Below, piece by piece: positions 36,132 to 46,397 of a DNA stretch of 64,000 bases. The position numbers were made by a program, and so were the translations under genes. The stretch comes from Eubacteriaceae bacterium (GTDB lineage: Bacteria; Bacillota; Clostridia; Lachnospirales; Lachnospiraceae), in contig CABJBF010000002.1 of the NCBI GenBank assembly GCA_902363805.1, positions 372,001-436,000 of the forward strand. Direction: 5' to 3'. Numbering within the stretch: position 1 is the first letter of the stretch; each line of letters begins with the position of its first letter. Under the pieces are notes generated by a model that was not told the DNA's origin, did not search any database, and saw nothing but the letters and a program-made list of their open reading frames with translations.

Positions 36132-38453
36132 ATGAACACATTATTTAGGAAAATGAAAAAAGCAGGAATGCTTTTTGCTGCAAGTGCAGTGGTATTTGCA
36201 GGAACACAGGCAGTTGCTAAAGCAGATGTAAATGCAACATCGATATTTGGACCAAATGTCTATGTATTTGACACAAATGATTCTACGGAAAATATTCAGA
36301 AGAAGGTTGATGAAATTTATTCTAAACAGGAAAAAAACCAATTTGGATCAGAAAGATATGCAATTTTATTTAAACCAGGTACATATAGTCAGAATTTACA
36401 TGTAGAAACAGGATTTTATACGGAAGTTTCAGGGCTTGGTATATCACCGGAAGATACTGTTATTGGAAATGTAAATTCAAAGGCTGAATGGATGACTTCA
36501 AGAAAGCCTAATGGAGATATAAATTATAACGCAACATGTAACTTTTGGAGAAGTGTAGAAAATCTTACATTAGATATTTCTACAAGTACAAGTAGAGAAA
36601 AACAGTCAGTATGGGCAGTTTCACAGGGAACATCATTTAGAAGAATGAACGTTAAAGGAAATCTGGCAATTCAGGAATACGGCGGATATGCGAGTGGTGG
36701 ATTTTTAGCGGATTCAAAGATAAGCAATACTATAACTGCGTGGTCACAACAGCAGTGGCTTACTAGAAATTCATCTTGTAATTTCTGGGATGGCGGTGTA
36801 TGGAATATTAATTTTGTCGGAATGTCTAATGGAGTTCCTAATGGACAGTGGCCGGATGCACCATTTACCAAAACTGAAAAAACAGAAGAAATTCAGGAAA
36901 AGCCCTTTGTAGTTTATGATGAAAATAAAGGTTATGGTGTTTATGTTCCTGAAATAAGAAAAGATTGCACAGGTACTTCATGGGAAAATGGAGTAAAAGG
37001 TAAATTTATCCCAATTGATGAATTTTATATCGCAAATCCACAGGATAGTGCGGCAACAATCAATGCGCAGTTAAATCAGGGTAAAAATTTGATTTTAACA
37101 CCAGGAATTTATAACATTAGTGAGCCTATTAATGTAACAAAAGAAAATACAATAGTTCTTGGATTAGGTTATGCAACACTTAAGCAGACAGGAACAAATG
37201 AGTGCATTACAGTTGGTGATGTCGGAGGTGTTATTGTTGCAGATATAATGTTTGAAGCAGGAACACAGAATGGCAAATCAATAATGACTGTTGGAAGAAA
37301 TAAAAGCATAAGTCACAAAGACAATCCGATAACATTGGCAAATCTATATTTTAGAGTCGGTGGAGCAGATACAATAGCATGCAAGGTAGAAACATGTCTT
37401 ACAATCAATAGTAGTGATGTTATTTGTGACAATTTCTGGGTATGGAGAGCAGACCATGGAAAAGAAGTTGGCTGGGATAAAAATACAAGTAAGACTGGTG
37501 TTATTGTAAATGGAGATAATGTTACGGCATATGCTTTAATGGTTGAACATTTTCAGGAGTATCAAACTATTTGGAATGGAGAAAATGGAAAAACATTTAT
37601 GTATCAGTGTGAATTGCCATATGATGTTCCTAATCAGGAGTCATGGATGAATGGTGATGTTCAGGGATATGCAGGTTATTATGTTGCACCACAGGTAAAT
37701 GAACATCATGCATATGGAATGGGAGTTTATGCAAACTTTACAAAATCATCTTCATATTTAAATAATGCAATCAGTGTTCCTGATAAGCCGGGAGTTTCAA
37801 TTACTAATGCATGTTCAGTTGTGCTAAGTGGTAAGGGTGGAATTGATAATGTTGTAAATAATGCAGGTGCTTATGCTCTATTCTCAGGAGATATAAGCAG
37901 AGTTATGTCTTATTGCAATGGTAATGCAGTTGCTGAACCAAGATCACAGAAATTCATTACTATGACAACAGTAAACGGTGTGCCAAAAAAGAAAGTGTAT
38001 ACAGGTAAAAATATTACATTTAAAAATATTGAAATCACATATAGAGATGTAACTTTAAGAGAAGGCATTGATTATACAATAACATATAAAAATAACAAAA
38101 AAATCGGTAAAGCCACAGTTAAAATTAATGGAATAGGTATTTACAAGGGAACACAGAATGTTACATTTAATATTGTTCCTGCAAAAGCAAATATTAAGGC
38201 AAAAGGCTTGAAGAACAAAATTAATGTAAAATTATCGAAGATTAAAGGTACATCAGGTTTTGAAATAGTATATTCTTTAAAGAAAAATTTCAAGAAAAAA
38301 CATATAGTAACATGTAAGAAAAATAAATATACAATCAAGAAACTTGCAGGCAAAAAAACATATTATGTAAAAGCCAGAGCTTTTAAGAAGAATAATAAAA
38401 AGAAAATTTATGGAAGCTTTAGCAAGACTATAAAGGTAAAAGTAAAAGCGTAG
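36132..38453 (+). CDS. Secreted right-handed beta-helix protein with C-terminal repeat domains
   Basis: A 773-aa exported protein. The signal peptide (1-33) ends around VAKADV. Residues about 45-590 look like a pectate-lyase-superfamily beta-helix, with two PGTY/PGIY-type entry motifs: YAILFKPGTYSQNLHVE and NLILTPGIYNISEPINV. Proteins of this type are often annotated as coagulation factor 5/8-type or glucanase-like. The C terminus (about 615-773) has one Ig-like repeat (YTGKNITFKNIEITYRDVTL) and a Lys-rich fn3-like wall-association module ending KTIKVKVKA. The start at 36132 follows ATGGAGGAAAA. The 17.1-kb fragment is a decayed relative. Substrate unknown; carbohydrate binding or cleavage is likely. 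Confidence 0.8.
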   Translation: MNTLFRKMKKAGMLFAASAVVFAGTQAVAKADVNATSIFGPNVYVFDTNDSTENIQKKVDEIYSKQEKNQFGSERYAILFKPGTYSQNLHVETGFYTEVSGLGISPEDTVIGNVNSKAEWMTSRKPNGDINYNATCNFWRSVENLTLDISTSTSREKQSVWAVSQGTSFRRMNVKGNLAIQEYGGYASGGFLADSKISNTITAWSQQQWLTRNSSCNFWDGGVWNINFVGMSNGVPNGQWPDAPFTKTEKTEEIQEKPFVVYDENKGYGVYVPEIRKDCTGTSWENGVKGKFIPIDEFYIANPQDSAATINAQLNQGKNLILTPGIYNISEPINVTKENTIVLGLGYATLKQTGTNECITVGDVGGVIVADIMFEAGTQNGKSIMTVGRNKSISHKDNPITLANLYFRVGGADTIACKVETCLTINSSDVICDNFWVWRADHGKEVGWDKNTSKTGVIVNGDNVTAYALMVEHFQEYQTIWNGENGKTFMYQCELPYDVPNQESWMNGDVQGYAGYYVAPQVNEHHAYGMGVYANFTKSSSYLNNAISVPDKPGVSITNACSVVLSGKGGIDNVVNNAGAYALFSGDISRVMSYCNGNAVAEPRSQKFITMTTVNGVPKKKVYTGKNITFKNIEITYRDVTLREGIDYTITYKNNKKIGKATVKINGIGIYKGTQNVTFNIVPAKANIKAKGLKNKINVKLSKIKGTSGFEIVYSLKKNFKKKHIVTCKKNKYTIKKLAGKKTYYVKARAFKKNNKKKIYGSFSKTIKVKVKA

Positions 38454-38499
38454 AAGTAAACAGATTATAAAGGTAAAAAGAAAAGCGTAGAAGTAAACA
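38429..38499 (+). repeat. Imperfect 34-bp tandem duplication across a stop codon
   Basis: 38429-38462 and 38466-38499 are identical at 32 of 34 positions. The first copy contains the last codons and TAG stop of the beta-helix gene; the second lies just after the stop. Confidence 0.85.
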
Positions 38500-38615
38500 A
38501 AACTAGAATTTAGAATTTAATCATAATTAAATCTTAAGAAATTGAGTGACGGAATTTAAAAATCATTGGATATTCTATAATCAAATAGAATGTGTTTTAG
38601 AAAAGGAGCAGAAAA

Positions 38616-39308
38616 ATGTACAACATATTAGTATGTGATGATGACAAAGAAATCGTAGAAGCGATTGATATTTATTTATCAAAAGAAGGTTATAATGTAA
38701 TTAAGGCTTACGATGGATTAGATGCAATTGAAAAATTGAAGTCAAACGAGGTACAGCTTCTATTAATTGATGTAATGATGCCTAAGCTTGATGGATTAAG
38801 AGCTACTTTAAAAATCAGAGAAAACAGTAGTATACCTATTATTATTTTATCTGCTAAATCAGAAGATTCAGATAAAGTAGTAGGACTTGATGTGGGAGCG
38901 GATGATTATATTACAAAGCCGTTTAATCCATTAGAACTTGTTGCCAGAGTCAAATCACAGATACGTAGATATACACAATTTGGAAATATAGCCGAAAAGA
39001 AAAGCAATACATATGTTGTTGGAGGCCTTGAGATTGACGACGACAGAAAAATGGTTATGGTTGATGGTGAACCTGTAAAAGTAACACCATATGAATATAA
39101 CATTTTGCTTCTGCTTATCAAGAATCCGGGAAGGGTTTATACAATTGAGCAGATATATGAAAGTGTTTGGAATGAACCTGCAATTTCTGCTGACAACACT
39201 GTAGCTGTTCACATAAGACACATTCGAGAAAAGATAGAGATTAATCCAAAAGAACCAAGATACTTAAAAGTAGTTTGGGGTTTAGGATATAAAATCGAAA
39301 AAATGTAG
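38616..39308 (+). CDS. OmpR-family response regulator
   Basis: A 230-aa two-component regulator. The receiver domain (1-120) has the acidic pocket DDD near the N terminus, the phosphoacceptor Asp in LLIDVMMPKLDG and the conserved Lys in DYITKPFNPLEL. The C-terminal winged-helix DNA-binding domain (about 130-230) shows VKVTPYEYNILLLLIKNPGR and VAVHIRHIREKIE. It is separated by 11 nt from the kinase gene and is its cognate partner. AAAAGGAGCAGAAAA precedes the ATG. Targets are unknown; the nearest upstream gene is the secreted beta-helix protein. Confidence 0.96.
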   Translation: MYNILVCDDDKEIVEAIDIYLSKEGYNVIKAYDGLDAIEKLKSNEVQLLLIDVMMPKLDGLRATLKIRENSSIPIIILSAKSEDSDKVVGLDVGADDYITKPFNPLELVARVKSQIRRYTQFGNIAEKKSNTYVVGGLEIDDDRKMVMVDGEPVKVTPYEYNILLLLIKNPGRVYTIEQIYESVWNEPAISADNTVAVHIRHIREKIEINPKEPRYLKVVWGLGYKIEKM

Positions 39309-39319
39309 GAGTGTACCTT

Positions 39320-41545
39320 ATGAAAAAATGGAAAACAATTTTTAATGTTTTAATTGCCATAGGAATTGTCGGAATATGTTATTCTTCTATGTATTTTGAA
39401 TTTAACGACAAAACGATAATGTCCAGAAATGAGGCAATGAGAAATTATAATAATATTGTTGAATCATCTTTTTCAGCACTATTATCAGATATCGGGAATA
39501 TAGCAACATATTATGATAAATATGGTAAAGATGAAAATGCAGTATTGCCTAACTCCAGTTATACCATAAAGCAATTGATTGAAATGTATGATAAGCAGGA
39601 TATTTCATCAGAGTATAATATGGGTGACTATTATGAAAATGGTGGTTATTATGATAATGACAGATATGAAGAAGACTATAATGCATATAATGATTATTTA
39701 GAATATTCAAGTGACTACAATTTACAGGATTTCATGGATAAAAATCCTGAATATAGTTCAACTGAGAGTAAAGCAATTTTTAATTTCTTTTGTGATTATT
39801 CACTGTATAAATATTCGAGTCAGTATATGAATAATATAGATTCAAATGTATCGTACAATATTTCGTATACCGATGTAGATGGGCAGCATATAGAATATAA
39901 TACACAGGATGCCGAGAAGATTCTTACATCAAATGAATATAAAGAATATTTTTTGTATGACCAGTTGAACGATATAAAAATCTGTACTTTAGATAAACAG
40001 TTTTTTACAGCTGAAATATTTAACAGCAAGTGTAAAACATTTACAGATTACAATGATTTATATGTTTTAATGGCTGTTAATACAACATACCCATATGATA
40101 CTAATTTAAGTTATTATGTAAAAGGTGTAGTTACTTCAAAAAAGGAAATTTTAGAATACAACATAATGATTGTTATTCTTGGACTTAGTTGTGTGATTGC
40201 AGGTATAGCAGGTATTGGACTTGCTATTACAACAGGCAAGAATAAATGGAAAGAACCGGCATATTTATATACTATTGATTATTCATGGTGGGATTTAGTT
40301 GCAGTATCGGGTTTTGTTGTGGTCTTAATTATTAATGCAGCATCCAGAGGTTTTTATACTGATGAAATTGATAATGTAATTAATCAAAACATTCTTAAAA
40401 TTGTTTTATCAGCAATAATTTTTGTATGCTCAGAAATTATAGTTCAATTTGTAATGAGTATTATACGTAGATTAAAAGCAAAAGCCCTCATTAGAACAAG
40501 TCTGCTTTATATTGTATTTAAGAAAAGCGAAGCGTTGTGGACTAATTTAAAAACAACGGTTAAAGTTATTATTTTTATGATAGCGATTATTGCAGTCGCT
40601 TTAATAGACAGTGCGATTTATAGCATATTTTATTCTTTTGGTTTATTAGTTATAGCATTGCTAATAGAAACGGTAACTTTAGCAGTTATATTGTGGAAGT
40701 TTTTGGTTGAATATGAATTTATAAATGAAGAAACAGACAAGATTGCAAGCGGAGATACAAAAAGAACGATAAACGAAAAGCTTTTTTTTGGAATTAACCG
40801 TAGAATGGCACATAGTGTAAATAGTATTGGAATGGGAATTGATAAGGCAGTTGATCAGAATGTTAAGAATGAACGTATGAAAACAGACCTGATAACTAAT
40901 GTATCACATGACATTAAAACACCTCTTACATCAATTATTAACTATGTTTATTTGTTAAATCAGGAAGAACTCGAAAATGAAAAGGCACAAGGATATGTAA
41001 AGATTTTGGAAGAAAAATCAAATCGTTTGAAGATACTTGTAGATGATTTAGTTGAAGCATCTAAGTTAAGCTCCGGAACAATTAAACTGACAAAAACAAA
41101 GATTAATCTTACTGAACTTATCAGACAAAGTTTAGGTGAATATGAAGAAAAATTTGAAGATAAGAAACTAAATATTGTTACAAATTTTCCAGAAGATGAA
41201 GTTTATATTTTTGCTGATGGAAGAAAAATGTGGAGATTATTAGAAAATCTTTATGGAAATATTTACAAATATGCTTTGGCTAATACAAGAGTATATATTG
41301 ATGCGAATATTGTTGGCTCAAAAGTAAGAGTTGAAGTTAAAAATATTTCTGAGAGTCAGTTGAACTTTAACAGTGATCAGTTAACGGAAAGATTTATTAG
41401 AGGTGATGTTTCAAGAAGTACTGAAGGTAGTGGATTAGGATTATCTATAGCACAAAGTATAGTTGAAAATCACGGTGGAACATTTGATATTATTTTGGAT
41501 GGAGATTTATTTAAAGTAATATTTGTAATGGATTTAATTAAATAA
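39320..41545 (+). CDS. Sensor histidine kinase
   Basis: A 741-aa membrane kinase. One transmembrane helix (about 8-28) precedes a large extracytoplasmic sensor (about 30-275). The sensor includes a Tyr/Asn/Asp-rich stretch at about 90-135. Further hydrophobic segments lie near 280-305, 328-345, 363-385 and 420-460. The cytoplasmic part has a HAMP-like linker, the HisKA box NVSHDIKTPLTSIINYV with phosphoacceptor His530, an N-box LLENLYGNIYKYA and the G box GSGLGLSIAQSIVENHGG. The ATG at 39320 follows the ribosome binding site that overlaps the response-regulator stop. The input signal is unknown. Confidence 0.94.
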   Translation: MKKWKTIFNVLIAIGIVGICYSSMYFEFNDKTIMSRNEAMRNYNNIVESSFSALLSDIGNIATYYDKYGKDENAVLPNSSYTIKQLIEMYDKQDISSEYNMGDYYENGGYYDNDRYEEDYNAYNDYLEYSSDYNLQDFMDKNPEYSSTESKAIFNFFCDYSLYKYSSQYMNNIDSNVSYNISYTDVDGQHIEYNTQDAEKILTSNEYKEYFLYDQLNDIKICTLDKQFFTAEIFNSKCKTFTDYNDLYVLMAVNTTYPYDTNLSYYVKGVVTSKKEILEYNIMIVILGLSCVIAGIAGIGLAITTGKNKWKEPAYLYTIDYSWWDLVAVSGFVVVLIINAASRGFYTDEIDNVINQNILKIVLSAIIFVCSEIIVQFVMSIIRRLKAKALIRTSLLYIVFKKSEALWTNLKTTVKVIIFMIAIIAVALIDSAIYSIFYSFGLLVIALLIETVTLAVILWKFLVEYEFINEETDKIASGDTKRTINEKLFFGINRRMAHSVNSIGMGIDKAVDQNVKNERMKTDLITNVSHDIKTPLTSIINYVYLLNQEELENEKAQGYVKILEEKSNRLKILVDDLVEASKLSSGTIKLTKTKINLTELIRQSLGEYEEKFEDKKLNIVTNFPEDEVYIFADGRKMWRLLENLYGNIYKYALANTRVYIDANIVGSKVRVEVKNISESQLNFNSDQLTERFIRGDVSRSTEGSGLGLSIAQSIVENHGGTFDIILDGDLFKVIFVMDLIK

Positions 41546-41648
41546 AAAGTTTTTTCCTAATAAGAAATGTGATAAAATAAGTTTATGTGTTATCATAGAT
41601 ATAGTTATGATAAGAAATGATTTAACAAAGCAGATTTGGAGCAATCAT

Positions 41649-43691
41649 ATGAATATAAATGAATTGAAGGGAATTGGAGAAAAAACAGAAAAAGTATTTA
41701 ATAAAGCAGGCATTCATACAACGGATGACCTGCTTAAATACTATCCAAGGAATTATGATATATATGAAATGCCGTTGTGGATACGTGATTTAAAATGCAA
41801 TCAAATTTGTGCAGTAAAAGCAATAGTTTACAAACAAATTGAAATCAGACGTGTTCGTAATTTACAAATTGTAACAGCGTATTTACAGGATGATACTAAA
41901 AATGTTATTCGGACAACGTGGTTTAATGCGGCATATCTTAAGAACACATTAAAACCAGGATCAAGTTTTGTATTTAGAGGTATGGTCAAGGAGAATAGAG
42001 GAGCGTTTGTTTTAGAACAACCAAAAATTTATAAGATAAATGAATATAAAGAATTGTTAGATAAAATGCAACCTATTTATCCTCTAGTTTCGGGCTTAAA
42101 TGAAAAAATGGTTACAAAAGCGGTTGTGCAGGCTATTAAAGTTGAATTGCCGGTTAAAGAATATATGCCAGATGCGGTACTTAAAGAGAGGGGTCTGCTT
42201 GATATAAACAAAGCATATATACAGATTCATTTTCCTAAAAATAAAATGGAGTTAAAGCAGGCAAAAGACAGAATAATTTTTAATGAATTTTTTGATTTTA
42301 CATATTCACTTAGAAAATTTAAAGATAGTGATAAAGATAATGAAAATAGGTTTGTTATAAATAATTCAGAAGTAATTTCAACGATAATAAATGATTTGCC
42401 ATATAAACTGACAAATGCACAGCTTAGAACATGGAATGAAATTGAAAAAGATATGTCTGGTTCTAAAGTAATGAATAGACTGATACAAGGAGATGTAGGT
42501 TCGGGAAAAACGATAGTTGCAACATTGGCTCTTATAAGTGCAGCATTAAGTGGATATCAGGGAGCAATAATGGTACCGACTGAAGTTCTTGCAAGACAAC
42601 ATTTGGAAAGCATTAATGAATTAATTGCAGAAAATGAACTAAATATAAATACTGTTTTACTTACAGGTTCAATGAAGGCAAAAGAAAAAAGAGAAGCATA
42701 TGCAAAGATAGAAAGTGGAGAAGTGTCAATTATTATTGGAACACATGCATTGATTCAGGATTCAGTAAATTATAAAAAATTAGCATTAGTAATAACTGAT
42801 GAACAGCATAGATTTGGAGTAAGACAGAGAGAATCTATTGCAAATAAAGGTTCAATGCCACACATAATTGTAATGAGTGCAACTCCGATTCCAAGAACTC
42901 TTGCAATTATTATGTATGGAGATTTGGATATATCAATAATTGATGAATTACCAGCGAACAGATTACCAATCAAAAACTGCGTTGTTGGTACAAATTACAG
43001 ACCGAATGCTTATAAGTTTATAGAACAACAGGTAGTACAAGGCAGACAGGCATATATAATTTGCCCGACTGTTGAATTTAGCGAAGCTATTGAAGGTGAA
43101 AATGTAATTGACTATTGCGATACATTAAAAAACATATTTCCACCATATATAAACATAGAATATTTACATGGAAAAATGAAGCCTGCAATGAAGAATGAGA
43201 TAATGGATAGATTTGCTAAAAATGAAATACAGATATTAGTATCAACTACGGTGGTTGAAGTTGGAGTAAATGTCCCTAATGCTACAGTTATGATGATTGA
43301 AAATGCAGAAAGATTTGGACTTGCAGGGCTGCACCAACTTAGAGGACGAGTAGGAAGAGGAAAATATCAGTCGTATTGCATTTTTATTAATGCCTCAGAA
43401 ACAAAGAAAGCTTCTGAGAGACTTGAAATACTTAATCATTCAAATAATGGATTTGAAATAGCCAACGAAGACCTTAAATTACGAGGCCCGGGAGATTTCT
43501 TCGGTGTAAGACAAAGTGGTGATATGGAGTTTAAACTAGGTGATATTTACAGTGATGCAAGCATTTTAAAAACTGCAGCTGATATGGTAAATAGAATTGA
43601 AGATGGCGAAATTGAAGTGTCAGATGTAGAAAAACAAAGGCTTGATGAATATATAGACAAATATATATATTCAAGTGGCTTGAATATTTAA
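41649..43691 (+). CDS. recG: ATP-dependent DNA helicase RecG
   Basis: A 680-aa helicase that regresses stalled replication forks and branch-migrates Holliday junctions. The N-terminal wedge/OB domain starts INELKGIGEKTEKVFNKAGI. Motif I is LIQGDVGSGKTIVA, motif II ITDEQHRFGVRQR, then MSATPIPRTLAI. The C-terminal helicase half has VEVGVNVPNATVMMIENAER, QLRGRVGRG and the TRG-type wedge ending FFGVRQSGD. The ATG at 41649 follows TGGAGCAATCAT and matches the normal RecG start; the in-frame ATG at 41607 lacks a ribosome binding site. Confidence 0.96.
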   Translation: MNINELKGIGEKTEKVFNKAGIHTTDDLLKYYPRNYDIYEMPLWIRDLKCNQICAVKAIVYKQIEIRRVRNLQIVTAYLQDDTKNVIRTTWFNAAYLKNTLKPGSSFVFRGMVKENRGAFVLEQPKIYKINEYKELLDKMQPIYPLVSGLNEKMVTKAVVQAIKVELPVKEYMPDAVLKERGLLDINKAYIQIHFPKNKMELKQAKDRIIFNEFFDFTYSLRKFKDSDKDNENRFVINNSEVISTIINDLPYKLTNAQLRTWNEIEKDMSGSKVMNRLIQGDVGSGKTIVATLALISAALSGYQGAIMVPTEVLARQHLESINELIAENELNINTVLLTGSMKAKEKREAYAKIESGEVSIIIGTHALIQDSVNYKKLALVITDEQHRFGVRQRESIANKGSMPHIIVMSATPIPRTLAIIMYGDLDISIIDELPANRLPIKNCVVGTNYRPNAYKFIEQQVVQGRQAYIICPTVEFSEAIEGENVIDYCDTLKNIFPPYINIEYLHGKMKPAMKNEIMDRFAKNEIQILVSTTVVEVGVNVPNATVMMIENAERFGLAGLHQLRGRVGRGKYQSYCIFINASETKKASERLEILNHSNNGFEIANEDLKLRGPGDFFGVRQSGDMEFKLGDIYSDASILKTAADMVNRIEDGEIEVSDVEKQRLDEYIDKYIYSSGLNI

Positions 43692-43811
43692 ATTACTATG
43701 GTATAGTTAAATGTTGAATGGCATTTAAGTAATTATGTATTATGCTATTTATTAAAATAAAGGAAAATATCGGCAGTAATTTGTGCATATAAATAAATTG
43801 GAGGTAACACA

Positions 43812-44837
43812 ATGAATATTGTAGTTTTATGCGGTGGAACAAGTACAGAAAGAGAAGTATCATTGAATTCAGGTTCAATGGTGTGTGATGCTTTAAGAAG
43901 TATTGGACATAATGCTGTGCTTTTAGACGTATTTTTTGGAAATGAAAATAAAAATCTTTTAGATGTAAGTGATTTTGATGTACAGGCTGAAAAGGAAAAA
44001 TTACAGAAATTATCAAAAGATGTTGATAAAGTAAAGAAAGAAAGAAAAGGCTTCTTTGGTGAAAATGTATTTGAAATATGCCAGCAGGCAGATATTGTAT
44101 TTATGGCTCTTCATGGTGCAAATGGAGAAGATGGAAAATGTCAGGCTGCATTTGATCTGCAGGGAATAAAGTATACAGGAGATGGAAGTGTTGCAAGTGC
44201 ATTAGCTATGGATAAAAGTATTACAAAGCAGATATTTATGGCTCAGAATGTATCTACTCCAAAAGGAATATGGATAAAAAAAGGTGAAAGTACAAATTTA
44301 AGTGATTATGGAATGAAGATTCCGGTTGTAGTTAAAGCAAGCAATGGCGGCTCTAGTGTAGGAGTAGTTATTGTAAAAGATGAAAAAGATTACGATGCAG
44401 CTTTAAAAGAGTGTTTTGCATTAGAAGATACAATTGTAATTGAAGAATTTGTTGAAGGAAGAGAATTTTCTGTAGGTGTTGTTGATGGAAAGGCTTTACC
44501 GATAGTTGAAATTATTCCAAAAACAGGATGGTATGATTACAAGAATAAATATCTTCCGGGTGCAACAGAAGATGTATGTCCGGCACAAATTAATGAAGAA
44601 CTTACAAAGAAAATGCAGAAATTGGCAGAGGAAGCATGTAAAGCACTTGGAATAGTAACTTATTCGAGAGCAGATGTTTTGATGAAAAAAGATGGCTCAA
44701 TGTATTGTATAGAAGTAAATACTTTACCGGGAATGACAGTTACAAGTCTTGTGCCGCAGGAAGCAAGAGCAATGGGAATGGAATTTCCACAGCTTTGTGA
44801 ACATTTGATTAATGTTTCAATGAAAAAATATAAGTAA
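43812..44837 (+). CDS. ddl: D-alanine--D-alanine ligase
   Basis: A 341-aa ATP-grasp ligase that forms the D-Ala-D-Ala dipeptide for peptidoglycan. It shows the N-terminal VLCGGTSTEREVSLNSG, the KASNGGSSVGVVIV glycine loop, VEGREFSVGVV and the C-terminal metal/ATP site CIEVNTLPGMTVTSLVPQEA. The preference for D-Ala over D-lactate at the second position cannot be judged with certainty. TTGGAGGTAACACA precedes the ATG. The product is used by MurF, encoded 105 nt downstream. Confidence 0.96.
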   Translation: MNIVVLCGGTSTEREVSLNSGSMVCDALRSIGHNAVLLDVFFGNENKNLLDVSDFDVQAEKEKLQKLSKDVDKVKKERKGFFGENVFEICQQADIVFMALHGANGEDGKCQAAFDLQGIKYTGDGSVASALAMDKSITKQIFMAQNVSTPKGIWIKKGESTNLSDYGMKIPVVVKASNGGSSVGVVIVKDEKDYDAALKECFALEDTIVIEEFVEGREFSVGVVDGKALPIVEIIPKTGWYDYKNKYLPGATEDVCPAQINEELTKKMQKLAEEACKALGIVTYSRADVLMKKDGSMYCIEVNTLPGMTVTSLVPQEARAMGMEFPQLCEHLINVSMKKYK

Positions 44838-44942
44838 AAATTAAGGAGAAAGTTGAGTTAATATTGCTATTTGAAATAAATTCGATAAATAATACAGTAT
44901 AATAAACGTATATATTTAATATTAAATCAACAGGAAATATTG

Positions 44943-46307
44943 ATGAAAAATATGACAATTGAAAACATTACAAAGGCATGTAATGGTAAGTTTTATGGAG
45001 ATAAATCATTATTAGACAAAGAAATAACAGGTGTTGAAAAAGATAGCAGACTAATAGAAGAAGGATATTTATATATACCTTTTGTTGGTAATGTTGTGGA
45101 CGGACATAAATTTATTCCACAGGTTTTTGAAAAAGGTGCGCTTGTAACATTGTCAGAAAAGATTCTGGAAACAGAAGAATATCCTTATATTAAGGTAGAG
45201 TCTACAGCGTTAGCATTAAAAGAAATTGCGACATTTTACAGAGAACAACTTGACTGTAAAATAATTGGAATAACAGGAAGTGTTGGAAAGACAAGCACAA
45301 AGGAAATAATAGCGTCTGTTTTAGAACAGAAATTTGATGTTTTAAAAACACAAGGTAATTACAACAATGAAATCGGAATGCCTTTAACAATACTTAAAAT
45401 AAGAGAAAATCATGATATCGCTGTTATTGAAATGGGAATTAGTGATTTTGAGGAAATGCACAGATTGTCTGCAATTTCAAAACCGGATGCATGTGTTATA
45501 ACAAATATTGGTACATGTCATTTGGAAAATTTAGGTGATAGAGATGGTGTATTTAAGGCAAAAACAGAAATTTTTGATAACCTTAAGGAAAATGCATATG
45601 TAGTTTTAAATGGTGATGATGACAAATTATCACAGATAAAAGATGTAAGAGGAGTTAAGCCTGTTTTCTTTGGAATAGAAACAGATAGAGATGTTTGTGC
45701 AGTTAAATACCAGTCTTTAGGAATTGAAGGAACAAAAGTTACAATAAGATATTTTGACGAAGAGTTTGAAACAATAATACCAATTCCTGGTCATCATATG
45801 ATTTACAATGCGATGGCTGCTTCATGTTTTGGAAAACATTTTGGAATGACAACAGAAGAAATAGATAAGGGTATTAGAAGTCTTAAGGCTATAAGTGGAA
45901 GAAATAATATTTTCCACACAGATAAATATGTTGTTATTGATGATTGTTATAATGCTAATCCTATGTCCATGAAAGCTTCTTTAAACGTATTGAATGAAGC
46001 AAATACTAGAAAAGTAGCAATTCTTGGAAATATGTATGAATTAGGAGAAAATGAAAAACAACTCCATAGAGAAGTTGGAATACATGCTGCAAATCTTAGC
46101 ATTGATGTTGTTATATGCATAGGTGAATTAGCAAAAAATATTGCAGATGCTGCAAAGGAAAATAATAAAAATATTAAAGTGTTTTATTTTGAAACAAAGG
46201 AAGAATTTGAAAACAAAATGGATGACATATTAAAAGAAAATGACTCTATTTTAGTAAAAGCTTCAAACAGCATGAAATTTAAAACAATAGTTGAAAAATT
46301 GTCATAA
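44943..46307 (+). CDS. murF: UDP-MurNAc-tripeptide--D-alanyl-D-alanine ligase
   Basis: A 454-aa Mur ligase that adds D-Ala-D-Ala to UDP-MurNAc-tripeptide (here presumably ending in meso-DAP, given ddh). It has the N-terminal UDP-binding domain, the P-loop GITGSVGKTSTKEI (about 110), the GNYNNEIGMPLTIL loop, GRNNIFHTDKYVVIDDCYNA NPMSM and the C-terminal domain. The ATG at 44943 (or the one three codons later) follows AACAGGAAATATTG. It sits after ddl in pathway order. Confidence 0.96.
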   Translation: MKNMTIENITKACNGKFYGDKSLLDKEITGVEKDSRLIEEGYLYIPFVGNVVDGHKFIPQVFEKGALVTLSEKILETEEYPYIKVESTALALKEIATFYREQLDCKIIGITGSVGKTSTKEIIASVLEQKFDVLKTQGNYNNEIGMPLTILKIRENHDIAVIEMGISDFEEMHRLSAISKPDACVITNIGTCHLENLGDRDGVFKAKTEIFDNLKENAYVVLNGDDDKLSQIKDVRGVKPVFFGIETDRDVCAVKYQSLGIEGTKVTIRYFDEEFETIIPIPGHHMIYNAMAASCFGKHFGMTTEEIDKGIRSLKAISGRNNIFHTDKYVVIDDCYNANPMSMKASLNVLNEANTRKVAILGNMYELGENEKQLHREVGIHAANLSIDVVICIGELAKNIADAAKENNKNIKVFYFETKEEFENKMDDILKENDSILVKASNSMKFKTIVEKLS

Positions 46308-46397
46308 CAGTTTATCTTTAGCAGATTAACGGATTTAGAAAATATGTATTATCGGAATTTTACATAAAATAATTTATAATTGAAAGGTAAAAAACAT

